From Tanypteryx hageni (Eukaryota > Arthropoda > Insecta > Odonata > Petaluridae), in assembly GCA_028673005.1 (NCBI GenBank), contig CM054113.1, positions 209,985,504 through 210,049,503 on the forward strand: a stretch of 64,000 bases of DNA. The letters run 5' to 3'. This document shows, in pieces, positions 1 to 12,386 of the stretch. Every line of letters starts with the position of its first letter. The first letter of the stretch is position 1. The translations under genes were made by a program, and so were the position numbers. A model generated the notes under the pieces. It had not been told where the DNA came from. It saw only the letters and a program-made list of their open reading frames with translations, and searched no databases.

Positions 1-189
1 AGTAGACATCTCTCACTATGGTTTCTCAATGAAATTAGAGTTTGTTAAACGTGTTTTTTAATTTAAACAAAGATTGAAAAATTATTTTTTGAAATTTCTT
101 ATTATAGTGTTAAGTGTAAGAATTGCGGTTGCAGTTCTGTAAATTTTCTCCCGCTCCTCATAACGCCATATCGCCCAGTCAAAAACAAA

Positions 190-3017
190 CTGAATCAAAA
201 TCTTGGAAATATTTCGATCGTTTGGAAGGAAAGGAAAGTGCCAAGTGTAAAAAATGTCAAAAAGTAATCAAGTGCTAAGGATTTTCCACCAGTGAACTTC
301 TTCGACATTTGAAAAGTGCCCATAGTGAAGTGGAGAGTGAACTCACAAGCACAAAAGACCATGTGAAGAACCGTGTACGTCAAAAAAGATTAGCGCGCAA
401 TCAGAATTGACTTATTTTCTTAAAACAGAGAGTAGGGAAGAAAGTTTGGCAAAACTAGCCTCTGTTGATGGTTTTTCAATCAATGCAATTGTTAATAGTG
501 AATTCATCAGAAAATCTTTTACTGATAAAGGTGTGTACCTCATCATCATCATCATGCTGCTGTCCGAAGACAGATTTTAGCTGAATCGCTGCCTCCATCT
601 CTCTCTCTCCCTAGAACCCTCTTTTATACCTCTATAAGTACTATATTCCTGCTTTATATTCTCTAATATTTCTATTCTTTTTCTCCCATTTCCTCTTCTT
701 CCGCTAATTTTGCCTTCTAAGATCGTCCTTTGTAAACACTGTCTTCTGAATATGTGACCTATCCAATTTGCTTTTCTTTTCCTGATTGTTTTTATTAGCA
801 TCCTTTCTTCTCCCACCTTTTCTAATACTTGTTCGTTTCTCTTCCTCTCTGTCCATTTCACTTTCATCACCCTCCTCCATACCCACCTCTCAAAATATTT
901 TTCCTCCTTTCTCCTTACCGTCCACGTATCTGCACCATAAAGAGCTATGCTCCATATGTAGCATTTCGCTAATTTCTTCCTTGTTTCTAAATTTATTTTC
1001 TTGCTTGTGAGAAGCTCCTTCTTCTCGTTAAATGCTGCTTTTGCCATTGCAATACTACTTCTGATGTCCTGTATACTACTTCCATCCTGCGCTAAAATAC
1101 TGCCAAGATATTTGAAACTACTTATTTGTTGGCCATTTACCATTATATTTAATTCTTTATGTTCCTTTGAAACCACCATGACTTTCGTTTTTTCGGCATT
1201 GATCTTCATTCCATATTGTTGGCCAACCTTCACTAGTCTGTCTGTCATCCTCTGAAGTTCTTTCTCGTCTTCTGTTATTTATCCCTGATCATCTCCATAT
1301 TTAATGGTGGTAATACTTTCACCTCCTATCTTAAATCCTTTCTCTTCCATCAACGCTTCTTCTGTTATTGTTTCTGCATAAATATTAAATATCGCTGGTG
1401 AAATAGGACATCCCTGCCTCACTCCCCTCCCTATTGAAGTACTTTCTGTTTCTTCTCCTTCAACCCTGACTCTAATCTTTTGATCAAAATAACGGTTTTA
1501 AGCAGTCTTTTATCTTTCCATTCTATTCCTATTTTATTTAAAATACCCAACATTTTATCCCACTTCACTCGATCAAAAGCTTTCTCCCAATCTACAAAAC
1601 AAAAATACATACCTTTATTGACTTCTAGCGCTCTTTCTATCATCATCCTCATACATCCTATAGCATCTCTAGTCCCTCTTCCTCTTCTGAAACCAAACTG
1701 ATTACCTTGCAGCTCCTTTTCTATTTTACCTTCAATTCTTTTGGTTATTATTCTGGCTAGAACTTGAGCTGTATGAGAAATTAAACTAATAGTTCTGTAA
1801 TCCTAACAACTTTTTGCATTAGTCTTTTTCTCCAGTGGTACCATAACAACATCTAACAAATCTTCATGCCATTTGCCAGTATCATATACTTGGTTAAAGA
1901 ATTTTGTGAGTTTCTTAACTGCTTTCAACCCCAAAACCTTAAGAACGTCCACTGGTATACCATCACTCCCAACAGCCTTCCTTCTTTTCATGTCATCAAT
2001 TGCTCTTTTAACTTCAGAAATGGTGTGAACATTGCCAGCACAATTGACAAAGTGCGGAAATTTGTGAAAATGTTTCGCAAATCACCAGTGAAGAATGAAT
2101 TGCTGTAAAAATACGTAAGAACTGAGCATAATGGCGAGCTTCAACTGAAAATTGATTCAAGAACAAAGTGGAATACATTTCTTGACATGTTAGAGAGATT
2201 TGTTTCATTAATAACATGCATTTCTAAGGTACTCATTGACCTGGGAACCTCGATGGATATTTCTGAAAAGGAATTCCAAGTTATCAATGCTATAATAACT
2301 TAGCTAAAACCTGTTAAGATTGGAGTTGAAAGGCTTAGTGGGAGAGATGCACCCCTACTTTCTGCTGAAGGCGTTTTCTCATTTATCTTAGATGAATTCA
2401 GTGAACAAAATACTGACTTTTCCACAGAAATTAAGCAATCGATACTGAAAAGGCTGAAAAAACATAGGAACACGAACTTGATAGGTTTATTGCAGTATTT
2501 GAATAATCCTTTATTCGATTCGAATCCACCAAATTCTTATTTTCCACTGCCGTCAAAATCAATCCTACAATCTACTGCCGAGAAGTTAATCTTTAAGCTT
2601 TTTAGAAGCAGTGAACCAGTGGAAGAAGAGGTTTCAATAGATCTCACAAAATCCGCTTTTCAAACTTGTCAAATTCCTCATATGTGTTCATCGCCACAAA
2701 AACAATTGTTACTTGTTGAGAAATTAGATGCCGCCATTGAAAGAATAACCGGTCAAGCAGAGGCTAGCCATAGTTACGATTTTAGTAGCATTGCTAAAGA
2801 AATGAATGTCTTCAAATTAACTGGTAAACGCATGTCTAATTTAAACCTCCTTTTTGATGCTCTCTTAACCATCCCTCCTCCTACGTCAGTCGAAGCGGAG
2901 AGGGCCTTCTCTGCAGCTGATCTTTTCATAACCAAAATACGCACATCACTGAGTGATCGTAGTGTGAACACCTTATGTTTCCTTAAAAGTTACTATAAAT
3001 CAATTAATAGGAAATAA
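190..3017 (+). pseudogene. hAT transposase pseudogene (BED zinc finger plus C-terminal dimerisation region), split by an RTE LINE
   Basis: Decayed hAT-superfamily transposase in two blocks. Block one (about 200-535) reads as a BED zinc finger: a WKYF start, a CKKCQK cysteine pair, then LLRHLKSAH supplying the histidines. It has an in-frame stop just after the second cysteine and another stop later. Block two (about 2030-3017) starts near VRKFVKMFRKSP, continues through a LERF region, and ends in an open stretch from 2478 carrying the hAT dimerisation signature (SVEAERAFS, then LFITKIRTSLSDRSVNTLCFLKSYY) before TAA at 3015. Two further stops occur in block two. The catalytic core expected between the blocks is missing, and a minus-strand RTE LINE sits exactly there. 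The left end of the element lies outside or near the window start; no terminal inverted repeats were located. Non-functional. Confidence 0.85.
540..2025 (-). mobile_element. 5'-truncated RTE-clade (BovB-like) LINE remnant
   Basis: Read on the minus strand from 2025 down. It begins at an RT segment (ISEVKRAIDDMKRRK, then SDGIPVDVLK), continues through the palm with QFGFRRGRGTRDAIG and FCFVDWEKAFDRV, passes a stretch with several stops and frameshifts, and ends in the long open frame 577-1248. That frame has the RTE C-terminal landmarks: KINAEKTKVM, FKYLGSI, YGADTWT, and a WIGHIFRR-like tail. The endonuclease is absent, so the copy is 5'-truncated. The 3' end is a short (ATG)n tail at about 541-555, usual for RTE elements. 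The flanks carry near-identical 9-mers (ggtgtgtac at ~530, ggtgtgaac at ~2024) that may be the target-site duplication. Inserted in the hAT pseudogene; inactive. Confidence 0.85.
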
Positions 3018-3108
3018 GAATTAGAACACTGTTGTCGATATGATTTTGCACTTATGTGAGAAATTTATTCTATTGTTATAAATGTTTCAATTCATATTTT
3101 ATTTAATA

Positions 3109-3140
3109 CTAGCTGTAGTTACCCGACTTTGCTCGGGAAA
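3109..3140 (-). mobile_element. Helitron 3' terminus (hairpin plus CTAG), minus orientation
   Basis: Read on the minus strand, a hairpin (CCCGA, loop, TCGGG; 3122-3137) is followed about 10 nt later by CTAG and then T. This is the classic Helitron 3' end with insertion next to a T. The element would extend rightward in this numbering. Its 5' TC end was not found. Confidence 0.6.
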
Positions 3141-4717
3141 GAATTTTTTAAAAATAGCAAATGATTTTTATTTCTCGGGGCCCCGCGCTGTCGGTGCCCC
3201 CAAATTTCTCAAATGTGTTATTCGGAGAAGTGGTTCACACGGAATTTTAACTACCACCTAAAGAAACCATTGAAAAATTTAGTTTAAACATCAATATGTA
3301 AGCGTTTTGTCTGATACGAGGTTCAAATAAATAAAATGTGGTAATTTTCTACTACAACATTAAATAACCCAAATGAATTGATAAAAAATCCCAAAGCTAG
3401 AGTAAAATTACTTAATAAGATTGACCTTTTCATAAAATAAGTTGTAACTCTAATTTTATTTTATTCTTCCTTTTTATAATTTTTAAAAGATTTTATATCA
3501 ACCCTGGGTCATAAACAAGCAATTGGTGACCTTATTTTTATTTTTCCTTTCTTTTTAAATGATTTTTAAATCGTTTATTGGAATCTCGGGAAATTCCCGA
3601 GATCCCGGGATTTATAATTTTGAATCCCGGAATTGTGAAAGAACCGGGGAATTACAAGCACTAGTCTTGATTACATCAGGATTCTGAGAAGAGTAAGTTT
3701 AACAGGAAGAAGGCATCGATGGGATGTAATCTTCAGCAAATGATTCAACGCAATCATAAAAATTGATCAAAACACTAATCAGGAAAATAAGATAAGATAG
3801 ATTGTCAGCCATAATTTGAGCCGCCAGTATTTCGTCGGTATGTTACTTTTTCTGAAAAAAATCAAAAAGTCCGAATCATTGACGTATCTGAGCAAAGGTT
3901 AAGTTACGTTCAGAAGGTTCGTGAACGAAAAGAAAATTAAGGTCTTACGATGGAAAGAAGTTAAGTCTTCTTTTATCCCCTCCAGGTTATATTACCGAAC
4001 AGAAACATGATGGGAAAAATGAAATATGGTGAAGAGGTGGAGCTATTTTCTAAGAAATGGTATGGTATTAACTTTCCTGTCCATTGATTACTGAGATTCT
4101 CATTTAAGGGGCAGAAATTCGGATCTCTTTTTTAAATCCGTTCGCATTAAACGAATATTCCAAGAAAAGATGATGAGATATACAGATCAATCATGGGGCG
4201 AAACGGAGCCTCACCACGGGAAGGGCAATTAAAGAAAGAAAACAAGCAGCCTCCCCCATACTATACAGCTGTCCTCTCGAAAAGTGACCATTGTGAAACC
4301 TTTTCTTGGAAACATTGCTTTATGGTCGGATTTTCCAGGACCTTCTTCGAGTACTATGTAAGCCAATATGTTCCCAAACAGAATTTGCGAAAGTCTTCGC
4401 CCAGATACCCGCTGAATATGTTTGCCTATTTTCGTGAGCTGAAAACGCCAAATACATTGTTCGAAAACAGAAAGATATTCTCTAAATTTTTGCGAAGCAA
4501 ATTCGGGTTCAAGTTTTTCTTTCAGCTAATATATACTAAAAAAGTTATATTCAATTCTTCGTTGCGCGGGACGTCTGGCATACCTGGCCCCCGCCCACTA
4601 AATGCCAGTAGCGCCCCCCAACCATTAGGGCAACCAAAAACGCCCCCTGGGGGGCGGTACCGCCCCTTGAGAACCACTGGCCTAATGTCTAAAAATTCAA
4701 TTCGATGAGTCATGATA
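3141..4717. other. Non-coding, repeat-derived stretch
   Basis: No convincing gene. An AT-rich interval with a short G/C-rich patch at 3176-3210 and another at 4560-4682. The latter ends in a sequence which, on the minus strand, starts CAGTGGTTCTCAA. That resembles a hAT (Charlie-like) inverted repeat end, but no matching left end or target duplication was found. The open frame 4193-4708 has no recognisable domain and overlaps this repeat, so it is not called as a gene. Confidence 0.4.
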
Positions 4718-4920
4718 TAGAGGGGCGGTTCGCAACCTTTCCAATGTGGCGAGCACCGAGTTACTTTCTCGAACATACAGCGAGCACCACTATACTTGTG
4801 TAAATACAGGAATGATAATAACATATAATAATAGCCTACTTCTGTATTTCTGTCCTGGTCTAACCGTTTGTTATAGCAACGAAAACAAACAAACCCTAGA
4901 AACCCAGCTCATTTGCATAA

Positions 4921-6693
4921 TCTCCCCTTATAATAAAAAGCTATGTTGGTCCGTCCGTTGGTTGCATGCCTACCAATTACATTGTTAAACCTCTGAATCC
5001 TATTGTTATTCCAATCCTTATGGGTTTAAGCGTGCTTTGAAGGCTTTTAATACGAGAAGAAGAGAAAGACGGAATATTTACGAGAAGGAATACCTAAAGA
5101 GCTGAAATACTACTAAAAAGATTAAAAATAATAATAATGAGCTAAATTCAATATTAATGAAATAGAAACGATATGAAAATCTGAGGAAGGTGCTGGACGT
5201 TTTAATTAACAAATCGAGCATGTGAAAAATTAATGAAGTGAAGCATTGGCCGACAGGTTACGGGAGTTAGGTAGAAGAATGGAGGACTTAGGACGGTTTG
5301 AGAAATAGAGAAAGCAAGAGAGGTTTAAAAGAATCACAAAATAATAATAAAAGGCTATGTTATCCGTACGTTGGTCTGAGTGAAATTTTATTAAAACCAG
5401 AATAACTCGATCAAGGATATAGAGAGAAAATTGAAATTTGGCAGAAATGTATATAAAGAGCTAATCACAATTTGTTTATTTAGGGTTGACATGGTAATTT
5501 AAGAAATAAATCTCCGTTTGTGGCACTATTTTAAGGAGAGATATATTGCTCTTCCTCTGAATAAAATTTATAAATTTGAATTGAATGAAACAATATTTTA
5601 TGTGGACTAAAAATTAAAAAATATATAATTCACATTATAGTATGTTTCAGAGAGATGAAATAATTTTGGCCAGCTAAAGCTGTCCTGTGTAATGTTTAAC
5701 AAATAAATATTCTTTTTGTATATAGGATTTGTATCTACGTATATTATGCTGAGAGAGATTGCTACATTTTTAAGGGGAGAATGAGAAGAATGTGAGAAAG
5801 GGAGGAGAATGGGAGGGAGAAAGGAGGAGGATGGGAAGAAGTGAGGGTGAAGAATAGGAGGGAGAGAGGGATGGAGAATGGGAAGGAGGAAGCGAGAGGA
5901 AAAACAAGAGGGAGAGAGAGAGAATTAGGGTAGAGGGAGGGAAGAGAATGCGAGGAAGGAAGAGAGACAGACAGACAGACAAACGACTTTATTAGGGCGA
6001 AATTGAGACTATGTAGTCCCTTCTTACATTTAACCCTTGAAAGAGAAAGGGAGGAAGAATGGGAAATACCTTAATTTTAATATATAATCTGCACATACCC
6101 ATCATATTAGATGGGCAAATATGCTAGTTTTTATGTAAAAATATTAATATGATGCACCAAAAAGAATTTTGCACTGGCGCCCCCAAAACATTTGCTATGC
6201 CGCTGAGTAATTCATATATATAAATGTTTGTAAACAATAAATTTTTGCTGACATGAAAAATAAATTGTGTTTTAACTACAGTTTACAATAGCATTACTGC
6301 ACTGGAATCCATTTGTCTAAATAGAAGAGGGCAAGCTGTTCCTTTGAGATTTTCAGCAATAAAGCTTTATAAAACTACACTTTAAAGCATCTTAAGTTGA
6401 TTATTATGCTTGTGACTTTTCAGCAAACTTTCTTGATATGTAAAAATGAATAGTAGGCACTCATTAGAAACTGAAAAATACTTAATATATTTGAATTAGT
6501 AACAAATAATATGTTTCTAAAAGGTTCTTTTCTTGAGGCATGAAATATCAAATTAATGAATTGTATAAAATGAAATAGCTATGATGCTGGAAAAATATCA
6601 AAATCAACCAATGACTTTAGTGAAATCAGTGATAAATAACTGCGTGAAAGGAAGTGTTAACTGCCCGTCATATTTGATGGGCAATTACGCTAG
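4921..6693 (+). mobile_element. Helitron (host copy, interrupted by another Helitron)
   Basis: The 5' end at 4921 is A|TC followed by an AT-rich stretch and ATAATAAAAAGCTATGTTGG, a common Helitron 5' signature. The proposed 3' end is a hairpin (GCCCGTCA / TGATGGGC, 6663-6682) and CTAG at 6690-6693 followed by T. A second Helitron (5334-6127) lies inside it. Pairing of this 5' end with this 3' end is inferred from the nesting. There is no RepHel coding capacity, so it is non-autonomous. Confidence 0.55.
5334..6127 (+). mobile_element. Non-autonomous Helitron, ~794 bp, nested
   Basis: Starts A|TC with CACAAAATAATAATAAAAGGC. Ends with the hairpin CCCATCA / TGATGGG-like (6098-6115) and CTAG at 6124-6127 followed by T. 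The 3' half holds a GA-rich minisatellite (about 5770-5960) and a segment near 5980-6060 (ttattagggcgaaattgaga...) that recurs at 7230-7400 in the neighbouring copy. No protein is encoded. The proline/serine-rich open frame on the other strand is a product of the GA repeat. Confidence 0.65.
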
Positions 6694-6699
6694 TTAATT

Positions 6700-7481
6700 T
6701 ATTTATTTAATAAATGAGCGTAGAAATCCGGTCGCGCTCGACTAATATTAACTATTTATGATGACTGTAATACTATTTTTAACAAACAATCTGAGTATGT
6801 AGTAGATTGAAATTTGGTAGGAATGTTTGATTCTTATAGTAAAAGCCATTTACGATAATAAATCCCCAAAAAAGACCCGGGTTCGACTCCAGTAGATAAT
6901 TTGTTTCCCATAAGATAACACGTAAAAACAGATTTTTGGAATTAGAGGCTTTTACTCTTTTGCAAATTAAAATAAGAAAGAATTGACCTACGGTCTTCCG
7001 ACCTAGACCGTTTTAAAGAAAAATAAATAGCGTTTCCTATTCTAATCATCACATTTTACCTACGATTCGAAATCGCTCAAGTTATACGTTTAAATCATAT
7101 TTATGGGAGAATGTTAAACCTTTTAATGATATGTTGGGAGAGGTAGTGAGGAAGAGAGAGATAAAGGGAGAGAGAGAGAGGGAGATAGAGACGGAGGGTG
7201 ACAGAGGAGAGGGAGAGATAGATAGATAATGGTCTTTATTAGGGCGAGATTGAGATTAGGATGTCTATTTATCCAGAAAGGGGGAGAGGGAGGAAGAATG
7301 GGAGGCAGGAGGATTGATTGATTGATTTGGTCTTTATTTGGGGCGAGATTGAGACTAAGAAGTCCCATCTTCCACCTAAGGATTGGAGAGAGGAAGACTG
7401 AAAAGGAGGAAGAATGGAAAGTCCCATAAATTTAATACTTAATCCATGTATACCCATCATATTGATGGGCTTTTATACTAG
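6700..7481 (+). mobile_element. Non-autonomous Helitron copy, 3' end at 7481
   Basis: The 3' end is clear: hairpin CCCATCA-TAT-TGATGGG (7453-7469), then CTAG (7478-7481) and T. The interior carries the family's internal segment (gggttcgactcc near 6890, cccataagataacacg near 6908, then aagaattgacctacg near 6978), which recurs at 35390-35490 and, inverted, near 45010-45060. A GA-rich tract occupies about 7130-7320. The 5' end is uncertain. Confidence 0.55.
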
Positions 7482-8029
7482 TTTTATCATACTAACTGAT
7501 CTATTTTGTCATTCGGTAAAATAAAAGAGCGATTACAACATTATTACTTTTATTTGTTTATTAGAATTTTAGTATTTAATTTAATCCACCGCTAAGTTAA
7601 AACTTGGTGAAAACTATGTTGATTTATATATTTATAATATTTATATACATAGTTAAAGCTATGCTGATTTATAAATACAACTTTTCTTCGTTTAAGCTTT
7701 TATTCATATAAATTTCCTGCTTCTTTTCTCTTATGAAACGCAACATGTGCATGAAGTTAAACTATACGTATTTATTCACCGCAATTCAGCAGTTATAATA
7801 TAAATGTTCTTTATTTTTAAGAAATGTAGGATTTATTATAAACCTTTTCTTCCTTTTTGAAAGAATTCAGGATTTATTTAGGCTATTAGTTGTAGAAACG
7901 AAAATAAACACGGCCTATAAAACTGTTTGCATAATTGATTGATATATTTTGTCATTCGGAAAATAAATGAGCGGTTACAACATTTAAAACCGAATCGAAT
8001 AATAAGATAGGGTTCACAAAATTGTATAA

Positions 8030-8074
8030 TAACACAAATTTCCTTCCCGTCATACTAACGGGCTAAAATTCTAG
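8030..8074 (+). mobile_element. Helitron 3' terminus
   Basis: Hairpin CCCGT / ACGGG (8046-8062) followed by CTAG (8071-8074) and T. Upstream sequence from about 7490 is AT-rich and probably belongs to the same element; its 5' TC end was not identified. Confidence 0.5.
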
Positions 8075-8259
8075 TAAATAATAGCAAACCAATGTCAAAG
8101 ATATAAAAATATCCTTTCATACGTTTAGAAAGAAAACAGACGAATAAAATTAAATAACTGGTGCTAGGAAAGGTGATTTTTAACCATCGTAGTAGTGCGC
8201 GGTAAGACTCCCAAAGAACACGGCGGTGCTAGCGAGCACCAGGTTGCGAACCTCAGCTA

Positions 8260-9585
8260 AACAAAATTCACAGCATCTCTGCAAGACTGAAGGTTCTCAG
8301 AGGACGTTATTAGTTATTATCGTTAATTACTTCGTGAATCATATTGAGGTTTCCCTTAAATTACTTCATATTTAAATAGCGTACTCATATACAGTTTAAA
8401 CAAACGCTGTATAATTCCAGAGATGAAGTTGGGCCGTGGCGAGAATGACTACACAAAATTCTACTGCCGAATTCTATAAATTTATCAAGGCGACAGAGGT
8501 TGATATTTACTTAACAACAAAACTGAGAATTCGATCGGATTCTCTTCAATCGAAACAAAGTACGTCATTTTCTGAAAAGCTGTTTATCATTTATCGTGAT
8601 ACCGCTGTGATGAAATAATCATTTGATTGCGTTGATTGGAAATCCATGGGTGTGAATCAGGTAAGTATACTAATGCAATGTAGGACCTTTATCGTTCTTG
8701 TTTTGAGTCAAAGTGAAAGTGATACCAGCAAATTACAAATACAAACCCGAATTGGAACATTCAACCTTAATTTTCTAACGATTTGCCTTGTAATAATCCT
8801 CTTTTAACTTTGGCTTTTCAATGCTTCATTCATGTACAACTTTTAGTCACCGCAAATTGCGATAGTGCTTTGCGGAAAGCCATTATAAAACTTAATAAAG
8901 AATAACATAACTTCCACTAATTTATTTCCAATTTTCATCGGTATTTTATGAATAGGAAGTGAAGAGTATATTTTCTTCGGATAAAAATATACTATGTATG
9001 AGAGAAAATAAAAGAATGTTTCATCAAGTCTCAAGTGTTTTTGCTGTGCAAAGACATCCTTCTTGGATCATTCTGCTTTGTGTAAGAATCGAAATCAAGG
9101 GTTTCCATTCAAAATCAACAGAATTTAAGAAACGTAAACAAAATGTGATCGTACGAAAGTTCGAATTCAGATATTTGTGTCATTAATATGGTTTATTTTA
9201 GTGCTTTAAACATGAAATCGAGGAAATCATCCGATTGTGTTTTCGAGTGACAAAACATTAGAGTGGACAATGCGAAAGTGACACTTGTCAATCGCCAAAA
9301 GATTAGATGGGAAGTTTATCTTATCTGGCGCGCGAGGAAGAAGGAAAACTAACTTCGCTGTTTTCAAACGTTTAAATGCCGCAATCTTCTTTTTTCATCG
9401 AATACATATTTTTCTACAAAATAAATTTAGGTTCTTCTAGAAGAATAGAATTTTTACTATTGTTTAGGGGTAATCTTATGAGAATTGCGACAGCTTTATT
9501 CTTTTGACAATCAAAGTTTATCGTTGCCAAGGGAGAGACTTGCCATTTGCTTCAGAACATTAAAAAGTTCATATTTTTATATAAG
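8260..9585. other. Unassigned AT-rich DNA
   Basis: No supported gene. Short open frames at 8436-8618 and 8959-9186 have no recognisable motif and no convincing splice partners. The region lies upstream of the first visible DNAI7 exon, so missing N-terminal DNAI7 exons could be here, but none was recognised. Confidence 0.4.
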
Positions 9586-9589
9586 CATA

Positions 9590-9850
9590 TATCTACATCT
9601 ACATCTACATATTACCCTGCAAGTCACCTTGACGGTGGATGGCAGGGGGTGCCGCGCACCAAGTTCCTAACTAATTATTATTCACAGTTATCTATTGTGG
9701 TCACGTATTGTCCTAGGGAAAAAGGACTGCTTATACCTCTCCGTCCTACTATCTATACTATCTATCTATATATACTTTACACTTTACCGTGAACCCATGT
9801 ATATTTATCAATAAATGCCTCTGTGCTTGTGTTTATGTCGGTGAGGAAAT
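9590..9850. repeat. Dispersed insect repeat beginning with (CTACAT)n
   Basis: A short run of CTACAT units at about 9592-9610 leads into a G/C-richer block (ctgcaagtcacc, then ggtggatggcaggggg) and later a small (TCTA)n tract at 9750-9775. I recognise this arrangement as a repeat common in several insect genomes but cannot name its family. No coding potential. Confidence 0.45.
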
Positions 9851-10558
9851 TATAATTTAATGGGGAAAAGATACAGGAAATATTTACATAGGAGTAGGTA
9901 ATGAGTCTACAAAACTTGGGCATTAAGTTTGTTGAAGTTGCCTTGCTTTTTACTTTATTCAGCAGATATTAATTTCAGTTGTTAAATATCATATTTGTTT
10001 TACATATGGTCACGAAAAATTGCTAATAAAAGGAAAATTAAAGGATCCCTTTATCTCTACTTTTATCGGTACAACTTATCACCAGAAAAAAGAACTAAAA
10101 ATATCAACATTATTTTAATAGCCTTAGTTACTTATTATCAACCTGCGAATGAAAATATAGACCTAATGGGTCGGGAAGAAAAATCTCACTATGCAGTTGC
10201 CCTTTCCATTGAAATTCGACAGGTTAAATGAGACATTGCTGCTTCAAGCTTAGCAAATTATTGGAGTAATGGTGATGATATGTCGCAACCCCATAGGAGT
10301 AACGTGCTACAGTAAGCGATGAGGACTGAGGAGGTTCTAGGCTGTTTGGAGAGAAACGCTAACGAATGCTAAATTTATTTTTGACCTGTTAAAAATAACT
10401 TTTGTTACCTTATTTTTATGGTTAAAGCGTCACTTTTTCATTTATTCGATCTTTCAGATTGTTGTCTTCATATAAACACCAAGTTAAATTTAACATTGAT
10501 CCTTATCCCATCTGTATTTATCGAGTTTTTTTTTACGTTTTCTGTTTAGTAGGTGGCC

Positions 10559-10815
10559 CAGTAGCGGATTTGGAAATTTCCCTCCCCTTGGCCAAATTAT
10601 TTTTACGCCACCTTTTTGGCGCTTTTTTCCTGAAAGAATCGCTCATGTATTCGGTTTTTCTGTCCGTCTGCGGATCATAATACTTTAATTCATAAAAAGT
10701 CTGCGTAATATTATTTTTTTATTCCCGCCCTGAAATCCTGTTTTTGTGGCCGCCCTGAAATCTCGCCACCCTTAGGCCATTGCCTACTTTGATCTTATGT
10801 TAAAGCCGCTACTAA
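10559..10815. mobile_element. Candidate small hAT MITE (~257 bp)
   Basis: The left end CAGTAGCGGATTT is echoed by the reverse complement of the right end (TAGTAGCGGCTTT). The flanking octamers aggtggcc and aagtgacc match at 6 of 8 positions, as in a decayed hAT target duplication. No coding sequence. Confidence 0.45.
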
Positions 10816-12194
10816 AGTGACCCTCTAAATCCTGCAGAAAGCGTCATACATATTTATTTTCCTTTTCCATATTTGGTTTTCTGTATGTAAGTGGGATTAT
10901 TTAAATTTACTTGACGTTTTTAAAATCACGTGAATCGGTCCTTTTGCTATAACCCCATGTAAATAAATACACCACTGATATTCTGCTACAGAATACTGCG
11001 TCAAGAAGCAAAGATCATTTTTTAACCATGGTTAATGTTATCTTTAAAACTCAAGGGACTGCGGCTATGCGATTAGTTTCATCTTTTGTTCTCCTGATTT
11101 AAGGATTACGTCTGGTATTTGTTTTGAGTGCTTCACGTGATCCATTATCATTATCGTATCGTTTCGTAACAAATATCATTCGCATTAAGTGTTGGACAAT
11201 TATTTTTTCCGACTATTTAAATCTCGATAATTTGTTTCATTATAGATATAATGCTCATTAGTAAAATTGCTTAATGACCAAAACTAAAATATTAGCTCCG
11301 TACTATGGCACAGTTATAGCGTATCAATTCATCCTGGATGTTGGTCGGTCTTCCAGGTGTATCGACCGGTTGATCAAATTCTCATTTTGTGAAATTGTAA
11401 AATTTCCTGTGCAGAAAAATATTCATTTTACAGTTGAGTATTCCTAAATAAGAAAAGACTGAAAATCGCATGCTGCCTCATTTGTTTTTCCCAGAAAATG
11501 TTATGTCCCAGCTTTTGTTCCTCGAATGGGCATTCAACGCACAGTATGATTTCCGAAATGTGCCAGAAAAAAAGAATAAAAAAGTTCGATTGGATTGCCA
11601 ATTTTGGAATAATAATTCTGCACAAATACTAATTATTAACCACATTGACTAGCTTTACGTGGTTTTTGACGAAGTTTCCAAACAAGATAAGCTCCACATC
11701 GTCGTCATTCACACATCAGCAGCCTTGTGTATGCGGAGCAGCCGCATCGTACAATTAATGGGGAAAATTGTTGACTGAAACTATAGATTGAATGGTTCAA
11801 TTTCCGCAATACGTGCGGCTACATTTGAAAAATGCCTTATCTCTTATAACCTAGTTCTATTCTGTTTTGAATTTTATATGTGGCATCGATTACAAAAATA
11901 ACATTAACAATATTGTATCATTAGAACTGTCGGTGGCTTCGCCGTTCCGGTCCAGATCTCTTTCCTATCGATAATTTAACAATAAATTAATAGCCGGTTA
12001 CAAAACGCTTAATCCGGCCATATTAGATGATAGTGATTTCAAAAGTTCGTTGAATAGTCTCTTCTACCTCAAACGTATTAGTCAATTGCGAGAACCCGAG
12101 CGCAGCTGGGTCCACGGAGAAGCTTCTGCTAACTGAAATGATTAATGAGATGATTTGAATTGCTATGCATTTGTATAATTTATTTTGATGACAG

Positions 12195-12386
12195 ATATCG
12201 AGCGGACCAAGGAGCGGGAAAAAGAATACGGACAGCTGTTAAGGCGTCAGATGGCCTATCATCCGGAGGATGGCGAACTCAATCTGAGGCGATACGGAAT
12301 CCTAAGCGGAGTCACCCACCTCGACCTATTGGAGCAGCCGCCACAACCTTACCAGCTGTACGGCAGCAGCATGACCCTTGTCATAC
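12195..12386 (+). CDS. DNAI7: DNAI7 exon (first visible)
   Basis: Encodes the charged DIERTKEREKEYGQLLRRQ stretch, then LRRYGILSGVTHLDLLEQPPQP. The donor is strong (C|GTGAGT) and leaves phase 1. The acceptor (gatgacag) has a weak pyrimidine tract. An ATG at 12188 is in frame, so a start there is possible, but the missing N-terminal half argues for upstream exons. Confidence 0.75.

Larger units (their letters stand above)
4718..8257. mobile_element. Possible hAT-like element bounded by GGTTCGCAACCT inverted ends
   Basis: The left end (4724-4740) and the reverse complement of the right end (about 8240-8257) share GGTTCGCAACCT, followed by related GCGAGCACC motifs. hAT ends often look like this. 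No 8-bp target duplication could be matched and the interior is filled with Helitrons, so this may be two unrelated solo ends. Confidence 0.35.

Noticed and set aside
4193..4708. 171-codon frame as a gene
   Set aside because: No domain, and it runs into a G/C-rich repeat end at 4560-4682.
5770..7460. Serine/leucine/proline-rich minus-strand frames at 5770-5982 and 7123-7460
   Set aside because: They come from GA-rich minisatellites inside Helitron copies.
8436..8618. 60-codon frame as a possible upstream DNAI7 exon
   Set aside because: No similarity to the DNAI7 N-terminal region and no suitable donor in phase with the exon at 12195.
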